Source: Pseudomonas flexibilis | Lineage (GTDB): Bacteria > Pseudomonadota > Gammaproteobacteria > Pseudomonadales > Pseudomonadaceae | DNA length: 64,000 bases | Assembly: GCF_000802425.1 (NCBI RefSeq) | Contig: NZ_JRUD01000011.1 | Location: 21,479 to 85,478, forward strand | Reading direction: 5' to 3' | Shown here: piece after piece, positions 29,739-39,756 of the stretch | Layout of the letters: each line of letters begins with the position of its first letter | Position numbering within the stretch: position 1 is the first letter of the stretch | The notes under the pieces: model-generated | Databases searched by the model: none | The model's input: the letters and a program-made list of their open reading frames with translations, nothing else | Told to the model about the DNA's origin: nothing | Position numbers and translations under genes: made by a program

Positions 29739-29765
29739 CCGAAGCCGCCGTCCAGGCGGCTTCGG
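29739..29765. terminator. Bidirectional terminator between convergent genes
   Basis: CCGAAGCCGCC-GTCCA-GGCGGCTTCGG forms an 11-bp stem. It lies between the stop of the BON-domain gene and the stop of the leftward DUF2845 gene. T-tracts are short on both sides (GCGTTT on the right, GGGCTTTCC on the left). Confidence 0.7.
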
Positions 29766-29768
29766 CGT

Positions 29769-30071
29769 TTACAGGTTGCGTTCGCTACGGATGTCCCGCA
29801 ACCGTCCCCCTTCAAAGCGCAGGATGTGGTACATGCCGTTGCGTGGCCCGTAGATCCATTCCTCGACACCCACGTCGTAGCGCAGGCCGTATTCGTCACG
29901 TTGAAGCTTGAGGCCCAGCTGGGACTGATTCACCGGCTCGCCGCACTTGCGCAGTACCTCCCAGGCCGAGTCGCCCAGGCTGATCAGCTCGCTGCCGCAA
30001 CGCAGCGTCGAGGATGCCTGCGCCAGGGACGCGAGTAACAACAGGGCGGCGAGCAGCGTTGTTTTCATCAT
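29769..30071 (-). CDS. DUF2845 periplasmic protein
   Basis: A 100-residue exported protein with a signal peptide (ALLLLASLAQAS) followed by the DUF2845 pattern: CGSELISLGDSAWEVLRKCGEP with two cysteines, then EEWIYGPRNGMYHILRFEGGRL. The ATG at 30071 overlaps the stop of the upstream DUF748 gene (TGATG), so the two are translationally coupled. Function unknown. GTG 30074 and ATG 30068 are alternative starts. Confidence 0.82.
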   Translation of the reverse strand: MMKTTLLAALLLLASLAQASSTLRCGSELISLGDSAWEVLRKCGEPVNQSQLGLKLQRDEYGLRYDVGVEEWIYGPRNGMYHILRFEGGRLRDIRSERNL

Positions 30072-32950
30072 CACTGACTGTCCAGATGCAAGGGTGTCTC
30101 CACGCTGCCAGTGGTGCCGGCCGTGACCAGCGTACTGTCCAGCAGATAGATGCGTTTATCTTCGAGTCCGCCCTGGTCCACCAGATACGCCTTGATACTG
30201 GCCGCACGTTCCTGGGCCAGGCGGCGCAGGGCCGTGGGATTGTCGCTCCAGCGTGCCAGCAGGGCTTGGCGCATGTTGTCGTGGATCTGCTCGTCCGCAA
30301 GCTCAGCCCAGCTGGCGGGAGGTTGCCCCAGCTGGCTGCGGTAGATGGCCTGCAGCAAGGAATCACCCAGGTCCTCGTCGATCTCCAGATCGTCTGGGGT
30401 GGCGGGTACCGGCTGACCGCGGCGCTGCAAGCTGTTGTACCAGAGTTGCCGGTACTCACGCTGCAGGCGCCGCTCGGCCAGCAGCGGGCCATCGGCGCTC
30501 ACCGCGCTGGCGCCTTCCACCTCCAGTCGTAACTGCGGCCGCTGCCTGAGCGCCGCCGCCAGGGTGTCCAGGCGCTGGCGAGCGGCATCGCCCAGTACGC
30601 TGCTGCCGGGCTCGAAGGGAACACGGTCGAGGTCCTCATCGCTGCCGCCCACCAGCCCGGCGACGAACTTGAAGGGCGCCTGCACAGCCCGCAGCACCAG
30701 ATTGCGCAACGTCTGCCAGATGATCGGCATGACGCTGAACTGCGGGTCGTTGAGGTCACCCTGCACCGGCAGTGCAATGTCGATGTTGCCCTTGGTGTCC
30801 TTGAGCAGCGCCACGGCCAGGCGCACCGGCAGATCCACCGCGTCGTCGCTGTCGACCCGCTCGCCCAGCTGCAGGTTCTCCAGCAGCACATGGTTCTCGG
30901 CATTCAGCCGGCCCTCGTCGATGCGGTAGTGCAGATCCAGGTTGAGACGGCCGCGCCGGATGCGGTAGCCGGCGAACTTGCCGGAGTAGGGTGTCAGGGT
31001 GGTCAGCTCCACCTGTTTGAAAACGGTGGCGATATCCAGGCTGTGCAGCGGGTCGAACGGCGTCAGTCGGCCCTTGATGGTGACCGGCGCGTAGCGATCG
31101 ACCTTGCCGGTGATGTCCACGCTGGCGGCCTGCTTGCTCCGGTTGTCGAGGGTGCCGATACGGCCGTTGAGTTGCTGGATGGCCGTGGCGAAGTTCGGTC
31201 GCAGGCTGAAGTCGGCAAAGTTGGCCGAGCCGTCGCGAATCGCGATGCCGCCGACGTGGATACCCAGAGGGGGTTCATTGGCGGAGGTGGCCTCGCCGGC
31301 TTCGGCCGTCGTGGGCTGCTCGACAATCAGTTCATTGAGGTTGGTGCTGAGGTCTTCCTGGATAATCAGCCGTGCGTAGGGCTGCTCCAGTTCGATGCCC
31401 TCGATGTGCAACTGCTCGCCGTGCCGGTAGTCCAGCCCGTCCAGGCGCAGCGCCTGCCATTTGAGAAGGTCGCGGTGACGCAGGGTGTCACGGGTATGCA
31501 GACCTTGTACGCTGGCCTGCCCCCTGACCTGCAGTGCTAGCTGTTCGCCGTGGGCGACCTGCACATCCAGGTTGCCTGCCAGCTCACCGCCGAGAAGTTC
31601 AAGACGTACATACGGCGAGAGGTAGGCCTGGGCGACGCGCAGATCGATGGCCTGCAGCGTCACCGCCAGCTGGGCGGCGAGCGGCTGCAACCCGGCCTCG
31701 CCCTCGGCGTGCACGCGTCCCTGCTCGCCGAGGCCGCTGTCCAGGCGCAGCTGGAAAGGCGCCTGTCCCGAGCTGTCGAACTGGCGTACGTCCAGGTCCA
31801 GCGGGCCGACCAGCAGTTCAACGGGTTGTTCCGTGGCGCGATCGGTCAGGTGGGCGCGGTAGCCGCGCAGTTGGGCGTCATTCAGCAGGATCTGCCAGGG
31901 CCTGCCCTCCGTGGTCGGGGCTTGCTCTGTTGCGCCGCCGTCCGCCTTGAGCAGGCGCAGCCAGTCGATTTCCCCGTCCGCTTCACGGGCGGCCCAGGTT
32001 TCCAGCCCGGCGCTGCGCAGCTGGCCGATTTCCAGCCGTTGCGCGGCCAGGTCCAGACTGGCTTGCTGGATGTCCAGATGCTCGAGGTTCAGGCGCGGTT
32101 GGCCGTCGAGGTCCTGAACCGCAAAGGGTGCCAGGCGCAGGCGGCCATTGGCCAGGGTGAGTTGCGTTCCCTCCGCCAGGTCGAGGCGGTAATCGGCGGC
32201 GGCGTTGAGCACGCCGTCACGCAGCGACACCGCGATGTTTTCCTGCACATAGGGCCAGATGCTAGCCAGGCGCAGATCCTTCAGTTCCAGGTGGCCGCTG
32301 GAGCGGAAGGGCAGCAGATGCAGCTGGCCGCGCCAGTGGAGCGTGCCGCCCGCCGGCCCCTGTGCCACGAACTGAGCTTCGGCTTCATCATCGGAGCGGG
32401 TGCGCAGGTTGTGCAGCTCCAGATCGAGCGGGTCGTAGGTGAAGTCGACGGTTTCGCCAGGGCGTCGATCCTGGAAATGCACCAGACCGCGCTCCAGCAG
32501 CAGGCGATCGATGCGCAGCGGGAAGGGGCGGCTCGGTTCCGCGTTCACCGGCTTGGGGCTTTCCTCGCTGGCTGGAAAGGCGAAGAGCCGGCTGAGGTTG
32601 AGCTTCCCTTCAGCGTCGAACAGCACTTCCGTGTGCGGGCGGACCAAGCGCACCTCGGCCAGATGCAGGGTGCGCTGCCACAGGCTGCGCCATTCCAGGT
32701 CGACATGCAGGAACTCGAAGGCCAGCTGCGGGGCTTCGGTATCGCCGATGCGCAGGTGGTAAAGGTCCAGCGTCAGGCGGAACGGGTTGAACTCCAGGCG
32801 CTCCAGGCGCGCCGGTTCGGTGGCATAGAGTGCCAGCTGCTGATTGGCGATGCGCAGCGCCACCCCGGGCACGATGAAGAAGCCGATCAGTGCATAGAAC
32901 GCCAGGAAGATGGCCAGGCCGCGAGCCAGGCGCAGGGGCAGGTTCGACAT
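30071..32950 (-). CDS. DUF748 (AsmA-like) large envelope protein
   Basis: A 959-residue protein with one N-terminal membrane anchor (about residues 8-30) and a long periplasmic part of AsmA/DUF748 type (LEFNPFRLTLDLYHLRIGD; later VDITGKVDRYAPVTIKGRLTP). AsmA-like proteins are large beta-rich envelope proteins, several of which move phospholipid between membranes. The C-terminal 250 residues (from about FEPGSSVLGDAARQRLDTLA) resemble an OmpA-like peptidoglycan-binding layout, but I cannot confirm it. Coupled to the DUF2845 gene. Confidence 0.85.
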   Translation of the reverse strand: MSNLPLRLARGLAIFLAFYALIGFFIVPGVALRIANQQLALYATEPARLERLEFNPFRLTLDLYHLRIGDTEAPQLAFEFLHVDLEWRSLWQRTLHLAEVRLVRPHTEVLFDAEGKLNLSRLFAFPASEESPKPVNAEPSRPFPLRIDRLLLERGLVHFQDRRPGETVDFTYDPLDLELHNLRTRSDDEAEAQFVAQGPAGGTLHWRGQLHLLPFRSSGHLELKDLRLASIWPYVQENIAVSLRDGVLNAAADYRLDLAEGTQLTLANGRLRLAPFAVQDLDGQPRLNLEHLDIQQASLDLAAQRLEIGQLRSAGLETWAAREADGEIDWLRLLKADGGATEQAPTTEGRPWQILLNDAQLRGYRAHLTDRATEQPVELLVGPLDLDVRQFDSSGQAPFQLRLDSGLGEQGRVHAEGEAGLQPLAAQLAVTLQAIDLRVAQAYLSPYVRLELLGGELAGNLDVQVAHGEQLALQVRGQASVQGLHTRDTLRHRDLLKWQALRLDGLDYRHGEQLHIEGIELEQPYARLIIQEDLSTNLNELIVEQPTTAEAGEATSANEPPLGIHVGGIAIRDGSANFADFSLRPNFATAIQQLNGRIGTLDNRSKQAASVDITGKVDRYAPVTIKGRLTPFDPLHSLDIATVFKQVELTTLTPYSGKFAGYRIRRGRLNLDLHYRIDEGRLNAENHVLLENLQLGERVDSDDAVDLPVRLAVALLKDTKGNIDIALPVQGDLNDPQFSVMPIIWQTLRNLVLRAVQAPFKFVAGLVGGSDEDLDRVPFEPGSSVLGDAARQRLDTLAAALRQRPQLRLEVEGASAVSADGPLLAERRLQREYRQLWYNSLQRRGQPVPATPDDLEIDEDLGDSLLQAIYRSQLGQPPASWAELADEQIHDNMRQALLARWSDNPTALRRLAQERAASIKAYLVDQGGLEDKRIYLLDSTLVTAGTTGSVETPLHLDSQ

Positions 32951-33012
32951 GAGGGTTCCGCCAGCTTTGACGGCGCCAAGTATGGCAGCTGAATGCGGGT
33001 CTGCCCGGGAAC

Positions 33013-34023
33013 TCAGAGCCTCAGGATCAGCGTCTTCAGCGGCGGGTCCCCGGCGAGCGAGGGAAAATCACTGGCCGGGGGCAGGTACTGGCAGTCGCGC
33101 ACCGGTCGGCCGGCTTTTTCGGCGCAGCGCAGCACCAGGCTGCGCCACTCGTCCAGCGGTACCTTGGCCAGGTTGTTGTTGCACACCAGCGTGCCGCCGT
33201 CGGCGGTCACCTGCAGGGCCGGCTTGAGCAGGCTCTGGTAGTCGCGTAGCAGATCGACGGTGCCAAACGGGCTCTTCGCCCAGGCCGGAGGGTCGAGGAA
33301 CACCAGGTCGAACTGCCGCGCCTCAAGGTGCGGGTAGACCGGCAGGCGCTGACCGCGGCGATGGGCGACGGGCTGCCCGGCCAGTTGACGGATGGCCGGG
33401 AAGTAGTCGGACTGCACGAAGCGCATGGTCGGTAGTTGCGGATTGAGTGCGACATTCTCGCGACCGACGGCCAGGTTGCCGGCGGCGAAGTCCAGGTTCC
33501 ACACCTCCGAGGCGCCGCCGGCTGCCGCGCACAGGCCGACGCCGCAGGTGTAGGCGAACAGGTTGAGCACGGACAATCCCTGGCTGTTGGCTTTCACCCA
33601 GCCGCGGGCGTTGCGCAGGTCGAGAAACAGCAGCGGATCCTGTCCGGCATGCCGGCCACGCACCCGGTAGTTCAGTCCCCATTCATGTCCCACCTGCTCG
33701 GCGACGGCGTCCGCATCGGGGCGGTACGCTCCGCGATCGACCCGCGAGTTGCCGCGCGCGCGATCGTTGTATACCGGCAGCAGCGGATGCCCGAAGAAGG
33801 CCTCGACTTCGGCGACCAGCAGGGGCAGCTGTTGCGGATCCAGTGATTCGTGAAAGCTCTGGATCAGCAGCTGCGGGCCGTAGCGGTCCAGCGTGAGGCC
33901 GGGCGCGCCTTCCTGGCTGCCATGGAACAGCCGATAGCAGTCGGTACCTTGGCCATGCAGGCGCTCGATCAGTTCGCGGCGGGAGGCGAGGGCGGCGCGC
34001 AGCGCCTGTTGCAGAGCAGGCAT
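33013..34023 (-). CDS. Class I SAM-dependent methyltransferase (RlmI/RlmK-like)
   Basis: A 336-residue protein with a Rossmann methyltransferase domain: SAM-binding region LNLFAYTCGVGLCAAAGG (about 178-195) and catalytic-type motif LDPPAWAKSPFG (about 245-256). It resembles the C-terminal part of RlmI-type 23S rRNA cytosine-5 methyltransferases. The N-terminal region (APGLTLDRYGPQLLIQ) also fits RlmI, but the PUA domain is missing or shortened (RlmI has about 396 residues). The substrate is inferred, not shown. Confidence 0.8.
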   Translation of the reverse strand: MPALQQALRAALASRRELIERLHGQGTDCYRLFHGSQEGAPGLTLDRYGPQLLIQSFHESLDPQQLPLLVAEVEAFFGHPLLPVYNDRARGNSRVDRGAYRPDADAVAEQVGHEWGLNYRVRGRHAGQDPLLFLDLRNARGWVKANSQGLSVLNLFAYTCGVGLCAAAGGASEVWNLDFAAGNLAVGRENVALNPQLPTMRFVQSDYFPAIRQLAGQPVAHRRGQRLPVYPHLEARQFDLVFLDPPAWAKSPFGTVDLLRDYQSLLKPALQVTADGGTLVCNNNLAKVPLDEWRSLVLRCAEKAGRPVRDCQYLPPASDFPSLAGDPPLKTLILRL

Positions 34024-34224
34024 GCGAAGCTACTCGGGAGGGACGGGGAGAGGCGGCGATTCTAACGGAAATCGCCCGCGACCAGCAGAACCCCCTTGTT
34101 CGTGGGTATGGTCCCGCCCGCTCCGCGGCGGGGCTGGCAGGGTGGTCAACGCAACACGTGGCCACCTCGGCGGCCGGCGCACGTGCCCGGGATCGCAGCG
34201 ATATGCCGAGCACGTTCTCGAAAC

Positions 34225-35103
34225 CTAGCCGCCCGGCGGCATGCCCATGCGGCGCCGGGCACGGTGGATCGAGCCGTTGCGCACCGCCCAGCGCAGCACG
34301 GGCGCACTGTGGCGCACCGCCGTGCGGATCAGCTGGCGGCGTGGTGCCGCCAGGTGAAAGCCCAGCAGGTGAGTCGCCCAGTCGGGCAGCAGCTCGATGC
34401 CGGCCTGCAGCATCAGGCTGCCGAAGGGACGGGTCAGGGTGCTCGGGGCTGGCGCATCGAGCAGGGCATCCAGCACCTCCCGGCAGCGCCAGTCGCAAAG
34501 CAGTTCCGCCTGCATCGCCCGGAAGTAGTCGGCCACCTGCTGGCGTGAGCGCGGAATGTCGCGGGCACCGAGCAGTTCGCCGACCTGGGCGATCTCGGCG
34601 TAGTAGCGGTCCTGCTCGGCGCCGCTCAGATGGGGGTTGCGATAACGCAGGTGCGATTGCAGGAAGCTGTACACCTCGGCCACGTGCACCCAGGTGAGCA
34701 GGTGCGGATCGTTGGCCGCGTAGGGTCGGCCATCCGGCGCGATGCCGCTGACCCGGTCATGGATGGCGCGCACCCGGGCGATCAGCCGTTCGGCATCGGC
34801 GCGGCTGGCGAAGGTGGTGCCGGCGATGAACTGGCCGGTGCGGCGCAGGCGGCCCAGCATGTCCTGGCGGAAGTTGGAATGCTCCCAGACCCCGGCCAGG
34901 GCCAGCGGATGCAGCATCTGGATCATCAGCGCGGAGATGCCGCCGATCAGCATCGAGGTGAAGTCGCTGTGTACTCGCCAGCACACCGAGTCCGGGCCGA
35001 ACAGGCCGGGATCCCCCTTGGGGTGTTCCATGTCGACGCCGGAGAGGGTAAGCCCACTCAGGCTGAGCACATGGCGCTCGATGCGCTGGCGCAGGAATTC
35101 CAT
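34225..35103 (-). CDS. MpaB-family (DUF2236) oxygenase-like protein
   Basis: A 292-residue protein with the DUF2236/MpaB pattern: SDFTSMLIGGISALMIQMLHPLA near residue 50, then RTGQFIAGTTFAS and the histidine-containing LLTWVHVAEVYSF. Relatives include latex-clearing-protein-type haem oxygenases and fungal MpaB, but many members have no known activity. No signal peptide is visible. It lies alone between a methyltransferase gene and pgi; the preceding 201 bases (34024-34224) hold nothing I recognise. Confidence 0.75.
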   Translation of the reverse strand: MEFLRQRIERHVLSLSGLTLSGVDMEHPKGDPGLFGPDSVCWRVHSDFTSMLIGGISALMIQMLHPLALAGVWEHSNFRQDMLGRLRRTGQFIAGTTFASRADAERLIARVRAIHDRVSGIAPDGRPYAANDPHLLTWVHVAEVYSFLQSHLRYRNPHLSGAEQDRYYAEIAQVGELLGARDIPRSRQQVADYFRAMQAELLCDWRCREVLDALLDAPAPSTLTRPFGSLMLQAGIELLPDWATHLLGFHLAAPRRQLIRTAVRHSAPVLRWAVRNGSIHRARRRMGMPPGG

Positions 35104-35157
35104 CGTGGTCGCCTCATGCTCTTGGGGGCCGGTGGACCTCCTGCCTACCCATTACCG

Positions 35158-36825
35158 CTAGCCGCGATGGCGGCTGCGGAAGAAGTCGATCAGTCCGCGG
35201 GTCGAGCCATCCTCGTCGCTGGCCGGGCGCTGGCCGGTGAGGCTGTCGTAGACGTTGCGGCCCAGTTCCTTGCCGAGCTCAACCCCCCACTGATCGAAGG
35301 CGTTGATGCCCCAGATGGCGCTCTGCACGAAGACCTTGTGCTCATAGAGCGCCACCAGGGCGCCCAGCCGGCGCGGGTCGATGTGCTCGATCACCAGGGT
35401 GTTGCTGGGGCGGTTGCCGGGGATGACCTTGTGCGGCGCCAGGCGCTGCACCTCGGCCTCGGCCAGGCCCTTGGCGCGCAGCTCCGCTTCGGCTTCCGCG
35501 CGGGTCTTGCCGAGCATCAGCGCCTGGCTCTGCGACAGGCAGTTGGCGTACAGCCACTGGTGGTGGTCACCCAGCGGGTTGTAGCTGACCACCGGGACGA
35601 TGAAGTCGGCGGGAATGAACTGGGTGCCCTGGTGCAGCAGCTGATGGTAGGCATGCTGGCCGTTGCAGCCGACGCCGCCCCAGACCACCGCGCCAGTGTC
35701 GCAGGGCGCCGGGCGGCCATCCTGCAGCACGCTCTTGCCGTTGGATTCCATGTCCAGCTGCTGCAGGTGTTTCACGAAGTTGCGCAGGTAGTGGTCGTAG
35801 GGCAGGAACGCATGGCTGCGCGCGCCCCAGAAGTTCTGGTACCAGACGCCGAGCATGGCCAGCAGCACCGGCATGTTGCGCTCGAACGGCGCGTCGCGCA
35901 GATGGCGGTCCATGCTGTAGGCGCCGGTGAGCAGCTCCTTGAAGTTGGCCATGCCGATGGCCAGCGCGGTGGGCAGGCCGATGGCCGACCACAGCGAGTA
36001 GCGGCCGCCGACCCAGTCCCACATGGGGAAGATGTTCTCTTCGCGGATGCCGAAGTCGATGGCCGCCTGGCGATTGCTGGTGACGGCGATGAAGTGCCGG
36101 TACAGCTTGCCCTCGCAGCCGCCGCTGGCCAGGTACCACTCGCGGGCGGCGAGGGCGTTCTTCAGGGTTTCCAGGGTGCTGAACGACTTGCTGGAGACGA
36201 TGAACAGGGTAGTTTCGGCGTTCAGCCGCGCGGTCAGCTCGCGGAACTCGCTGCCGTCGATATTGGCCAGGTAGTGGCAGCGCACGCCGCGCTGGCGGAA
36301 CGGCAACAGCGCCTCGGAGACCAACTCGGGACCCAGGTAGGAGCCGCCGATGCCGATGTTCACCACGTCGGTGATGCTCTTCTCGCTGTAGCCGCGCCAC
36401 AGGCTGCTGTGAATGCGGCCGACCAGGTCGGTCATCTGCCCCAGCACCCGGTGCACCTCGGGCATCACGTCCTGGCCGTTGACCAGCACCTGCTCGCCAA
36501 CCGGGCGGCGCAGGGCGGTGTGCAGCGCCGGGCGCCCCTCGGAGGCGTTCACCGGCTTGCCATCCAGCAGGGCCTCGATGGACGGCTGCAGACCTGCCTC
36601 GCGGGCCAGGCGCATCAGCAGCGCGATGGTCTGCTCGTTGACCAGATTCTTCGAGTAGTCGAGGAACAGCCCGCAGCTGTCCATGGAAAAGCTGGCAAAG
36701 CGCTTGGGATCCTCGGCGAACGCCTGGCGCAGGCTGAAGCCCCGCATGGCCTGGCGATGCTCGGCGAGCTGTTGCCAGGCGGGAAGGAGGGTGATGTCGT
36801 GCGGGGTCTGGTAGTACGGCAGCAT
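35158..36825 (-). CDS. pgi: Glucose-6-phosphate isomerase
   Basis: Interconverts glucose-6-phosphate and fructose-6-phosphate; in pseudomonads it works mainly in the cyclic Entner-Doudoroff/gluconeogenic direction. The 555-residue product shows both PGI signatures: [19 protein letters not shown] (VSSKSFST region, about 212) and the C-terminal [17 protein letters not shown] (about 495-512). Starts [17 protein letters not shown]. Last of the leftward pan-pgi series. Confidence 0.97.
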   Translation of the reverse strand: MLPYYQTPHDITLLPAWQQLAEHRQAMRGFSLRQAFAEDPKRFASFSMDSCGLFLDYSKNLVNEQTIALLMRLAREAGLQPSIEALLDGKPVNASEGRPALHTALRRPVGEQVLVNGQDVMPEVHRVLGQMTDLVGRIHSSLWRGYSEKSITDVVNIGIGGSYLGPELVSEALLPFRQRGVRCHYLANIDGSEFRELTARLNAETTLFIVSSKSFSTLETLKNALAAREWYLASGGCEGKLYRHFIAVTSNRQAAIDFGIREENIFPMWDWVGGRYSLWSAIGLPTALAIGMANFKELLTGAYSMDRHLRDAPFERNMPVLLAMLGVWYQNFWGARSHAFLPYDHYLRNFVKHLQQLDMESNGKSVLQDGRPAPCDTGAVVWGGVGCNGQHAYHQLLHQGTQFIPADFIVPVVSYNPLGDHHQWLYANCLSQSQALMLGKTRAEAEAELRAKGLAEAEVQRLAPHKVIPGNRPSNTLVIEHIDPRRLGALVALYEHKVFVQSAIWGINAFDQWGVELGKELGRNVYDSLTGQRPASDEDGSTRGLIDFFRSRHRG

Positions 36826-36911
36826 GTCGTCCGGGTTCCTGGGGCGATGCCGCGAAGGCTGTGGCGCGGCGGGGCAAGTCCTGCGCGTAGGCGCGCTACT
36901 GTCCTTGGAGC

Positions 36912-36940
36912 GAAAAAACTCGCGGGGTTTCCCCCGGCCG
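36912..36940 (-). terminator. Candidate terminator between panD and pgi
   Basis: On the minus strand GGGG-GAAA-CCCC is followed five bases later by six T residues. The stem is short, but the tetraloop and T-run fit a terminator for the panBCD transcript. Confidence 0.45.
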
Positions 36941-36954
36941 ACCGATGGCCGGCC

Positions 36955-37335
36955 TCAGGCCAGCTGCACCGGAATGGCGTTGCTGGTATGGCTCAGCGCA
37001 CCGTCGGCGCCGATGTACAGCACCCGTGGTGTGTGGTCATCCAGCTCGGCTTCGGCGTAGTGAGCATAGGCACAGATGATCAGGCGGTGGCCCACGTCGG
37101 CCTTGTGGGCAGCGGCTCCGTTGACGGAAATGATGCGCGACCCGGCTTCGCCACGAATGGCATAGGTGGTGAAACGTTCGCCATTGTCGACGTTGTAGAT
37201 CTGGATCTGCTCGTATTCGCGAATGCCGGACATGTCCAGCCAGTCGCCGTCGATGGCGCAGGAACCTTCGTAGTCGAGCACCGCGTGGGTAACGATGGCG
37301 CGGTGCAGTTTGGCCTTGAGCATGATGGCATGCAT
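36955..37335 (-). CDS. panD: Aspartate 1-decarboxylase PanD
   Basis: Pyruvoyl enzyme that makes beta-alanine for pantothenate. The 126-residue proenzyme has the self-cleavage site Gly24-Ser25 (DYEGSCAID) and the Lys and Arg active-site region [12 protein letters not shown]. Full family length. It follows panC, completing panB-panC-panD. Confidence 0.97.
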   Translation of the reverse strand: MHAIMLKAKLHRAIVTHAVLDYEGSCAIDGDWLDMSGIREYEQIQIYNVDNGERFTTYAIRGEAGSRIISVNGAAAHKADVGHRLIICAYAHYAEAELDDHTPRVLYIGADGALSHTSNAIPVQLA

Positions 37336-37413
37336 GGCGGGGTAATCCTCCAGGGATGCGGGCGGCGGCGAGTGTGCCTCACCCCCGGGGGGTGGGCAAG
37401 CCGCCGCGCGGGG

Positions 37414-38262
37414 TCAGCGTTCGACGCAGAGGTTGTCGATCAGTCGGGTGTTGCCGAGATAGGCAGCGGTCAGCAGGACCAGTTTGCGGTCGTCCGCGGT
37501 GGCCGGGCGCAGGCTGCTGGCTTCGCGGATTTCCAGGTAATCCGGGCGGAAGCCGGCGGCCTCCTGGCTGCGACGGGCCTCGGCGACCAGCGCGGCATGG
37601 TCCGTCTCGCCGCTGCGCAGGCGCTCGGCCAGCTGTTGCAGGCTGCGGTACAGCGCCGGCGCAACGGATCGCTGCTCGGCGCTGAGATAGCCGTTGCGCG
37701 AGGACAGCGCCAGACCGTCCGCGGCACGCACGATGGGCGCGCCCTGGATCTCGATGGGCAGGTTCAGGTCGCGCACCAGGGTGCGGATCACCGCCAGCTG
37801 CTGGTAATCCTTCTCGCCGAACACGGCCATATCCGGCTGCACCATGTTGAACAGCTTGCATACCACGGTGGCCACACCCTCGAAGTGGCCGGGGCGGCTG
37901 GTGCCGCACAGGCCTTCGGAGACACCGGGCACCAGCACGCGGGTCTGGCCGTCCATGCCATTGGGATACATCTCGGCGACGGTCGGGGTGAACAGCAGGT
38001 TGCAGCCGGCGGCCGCCAGCTTGTCCTGATCCTCGGCCAGGGTGCGCGGGTACTTGTCCAGATCCTCGTTGGCGCCGAACTGCAGCGGGTTGACGAAGAT
38101 GCTGGCGACGATGAAGTCGGCGCTGCGGCGGGCCTGCTCGATCAGCGAGACATGGCCGGCATGCAGGTTGCCCATGGTGGGAACCAGGCCGATGCGCTGG
38201 CCCGCGCGGCGCGCCTGGGCGACGGCGTCGCGCAGTTGCTGGACGGTGGTGACGGTGTTCAT
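37414..38262 (-). CDS. panC: Pantothenate synthetase PanC
   Basis: ATP-dependent ligase joining pantoate and beta-alanine. The 282-residue product has the HIGH-like nucleotidyl-transfer motif ([10 protein letters not shown], about residues 27-36) and the KMS-like region (SSRNGYLS, about 185). The start is the ATG at 38262, overlapping the panB stop as ATGA; the longer in-frame extension runs antisense through panB and is not real. Confidence 0.97.
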   Translation of the reverse strand: MNTVTTVQQLRDAVAQARRAGQRIGLVPTMGNLHAGHVSLIEQARRSADFIVASIFVNPLQFGANEDLDKYPRTLAEDQDKLAAAGCNLLFTPTVAEMYPNGMDGQTRVLVPGVSEGLCGTSRPGHFEGVATVVCKLFNMVQPDMAVFGEKDYQQLAVIRTLVRDLNLPIEIQGAPIVRAADGLALSSRNGYLSAEQRSVAPALYRSLQQLAERLRSGETDHAALVAEARRSQEAAGFRPDYLEIREASSLRPATADDRKLVLLTAAYLGNTRLIDNLCVER

Positions 38263-39056
38263 GCGGAAAATTCGTGCTCGGGGGCGGGGAAGGTGACGGC
38301 CTTGACGGCCTGGACATAGGCGCTGAGGGCCGCCTGGATGCTCGGCTGACCCTCCATGAAATTCTTCACGAACTTGGGCGTGCGGCCGGTCAGCGACAGG
38401 CCGAGCATGTCGTGCATCACCAGGACCTGGCCATCGGTGCCGGGGCCGGCGCCAATGCCGATCACCGGAATGGAAACCGCCTGGGTGACCTCCGCCGCAA
38501 GGGCGCTGGGTACGCATTCGAGCAGCAGCATGGCGGCGCCTGCCTGCTCCAGGGCAATGGCATCGGCACGCAGCTGGCGAGCCTGGGCCTCGCTGCGACC
38601 CTGCACCTTGTACCCGCCGAACACATTGACCGCCTGCGGAGTGAGGCCCAGGTGAGCGCACACCGGAATGCCGCGATCGGCCAAATGACGGATGGACTCG
38701 GCCAACCAGCCGGCCCCCTCCACCTTGATCATGTGCGCGCCGGCGCGCATCAGCTCGGCGCTGTTGAGCAGGGTCTGCTCCAGGGAGGCATTGGCCATGA
38801 ACGGCAGGTCGGCAAGGATCATTGCCTCGCTGTTGCCGCGCTTCACGCAGGCGGTGTGGTAGGCCATGTCGGCGACCGTCACCGGCAGCGTGCTGTCATG
38901 GCCCTGCAGGACCATGCCGAGGGAGTCGCCAATCAGCAGGATGTCGACGCCGGCCGCGTTCGCCGCGGCGGCGAAGGTGGCGTCGTAGCAGGTCAGCATG
39001 GCGATCTTCTCGCCGTTCTGCTTGCGGCTTTGCAGCGTGGTCAGCGTGATGGGCAT
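38259..39056 (-). CDS. panB: 3-methyl-2-oxobutanoate hydroxymethyltransferase PanB
   Basis: First committed step of pantothenate synthesis: adds a hydroxymethyl group from methylene-tetrahydrofolate to ketoisovalerate, which the ilv genes at 57754-61034 help supply. The 265-residue barrel has the metal/substrate motif [11 protein letters not shown] (about 44-54) and ending [12 protein letters not shown] region. Overlaps panC by 4 bases. Confidence 0.97.
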   Translation of the reverse strand: MPITLTTLQSRKQNGEKIAMLTCYDATFAAAANAAGVDILLIGDSLGMVLQGHDSTLPVTVADMAYHTACVKRGNSEAMILADLPFMANASLEQTLLNSAELMRAGAHMIKVEGAGWLAESIRHLADRGIPVCAHLGLTPQAVNVFGGYKVQGRSEAQARQLRADAIALEQAGAAMLLLECVPSALAAEVTQAVSIPVIGIGAGPGTDGQVLVMHDMLGLSLTGRTPKFVKNFMEGQPSIQAALSAYVQAVKAVTFPAPEHEFSA

Positions 39057-39206
39057 GGTGGATCCTCTTCGCGGAGCGGATGACTCCGGACGTCAACACG
39101 GGCCGGAGTGAACTGCAGGAAAGTGGGAGGCTCCGCGCCCCGTCCTTTCGCTGAGGTCCGGGTCGCGCGCCCGGGGCTGTTACCGCCATTGCCGGGTCTT
39201 GGGGCG

Positions 39207-39238
39207 CTTATAGTCCAGATGGGTCCGGGCGAAGTCAA
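39207..39238 (-). promoter_or_regulatory. Possible panB promoter
   Basis: On the minus strand TTGACT (39238-39233) and TATAAG (39212-39207) are each good hexamers but are separated by 20 bp, longer than optimal. They lie about 150 bases upstream of panB in the folK-panB gap (39057-39257), where nothing else is visible. Confidence 0.35.
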
Positions 39239-39257
39239 TTACGAATGTTACCGGGGG

Positions 39258-39755
39258 TTACTTCGTGGCTGCCTGGGGTAACCGTTCCAGTCCGGCATAC
39301 GGGCAGTCGGCGAGCAGCGCGCGCAACGGCCGGCCATCCGGCAGGCTCAGGTCGGGGGCGATCTCCGCCAGTGGATAGAGCACGAAGGCACGGGCGTGCA
39401 TATGGTAGTGCGGCAAGGTCAGGCGCTCGCTGGCAAGCTGCAGGTCGCCGAACAGCAGGATATCCAGGTCGAGGGTGCGCGGCCCCCAGCGCTCGGCCTT
39501 GCGAACGCGGCCCTGTTCACGCTCGATGGCCTGCAGGGCATCGAGCAGCGCCAGGGGCGCCAGTTCGGTGTCCAACGCGGCCACGGCATTCACGAAGCGC
39601 GGCTGCTCCGGCGGGCCAAGCGGATCGCTGGCGTAGAAGGAGGAAACGGCCGCCAGTTGGCTGCCGGGCAGTGCGGCCAACGCCCGCAGTGCGGCGTGCA
39701 GTTGCTCGACCGGTGTCGCGAGGTTGCTGCCCAGCGCGATGTAGGCGCGCTCCAT
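39258..39755 (-). CDS. folK: HPPK, hydroxymethyl-dihydropterin pyrophosphokinase
   Basis: Activates the pterin precursor used by FolP. The 165-residue product has ALGSNL at residues 6-11, the ATP/Mg signature RWGPRTLDLDILLFGD (about 88-103) and LPHYHMHARAFVL. It follows pcnB immediately (1 base between stop and start), the conserved pcnB-folK pair. Confidence 0.97.
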   Translation of the reverse strand: MERAYIALGSNLATPVEQLHAALRALAALPGSQLAAVSSFYASDPLGPPEQPRFVNAVAALDTELAPLALLDALQAIEREQGRVRKAERWGPRTLDLDILLFGDLQLASERLTLPHYHMHARAFVLYPLAEIAPDLSLPDGRPLRALLADCPYAGLERLPQAATK

Positions 39756-39756
39756 C

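Noticed and set aside
34630..38319. Plus-strand open frame of 1229 codons across pgi, panD and panC
   Set aside because: It lies antisense to three secure genes. The sequence is repetitive Gln/His/Val/Gly/Ala without domains.
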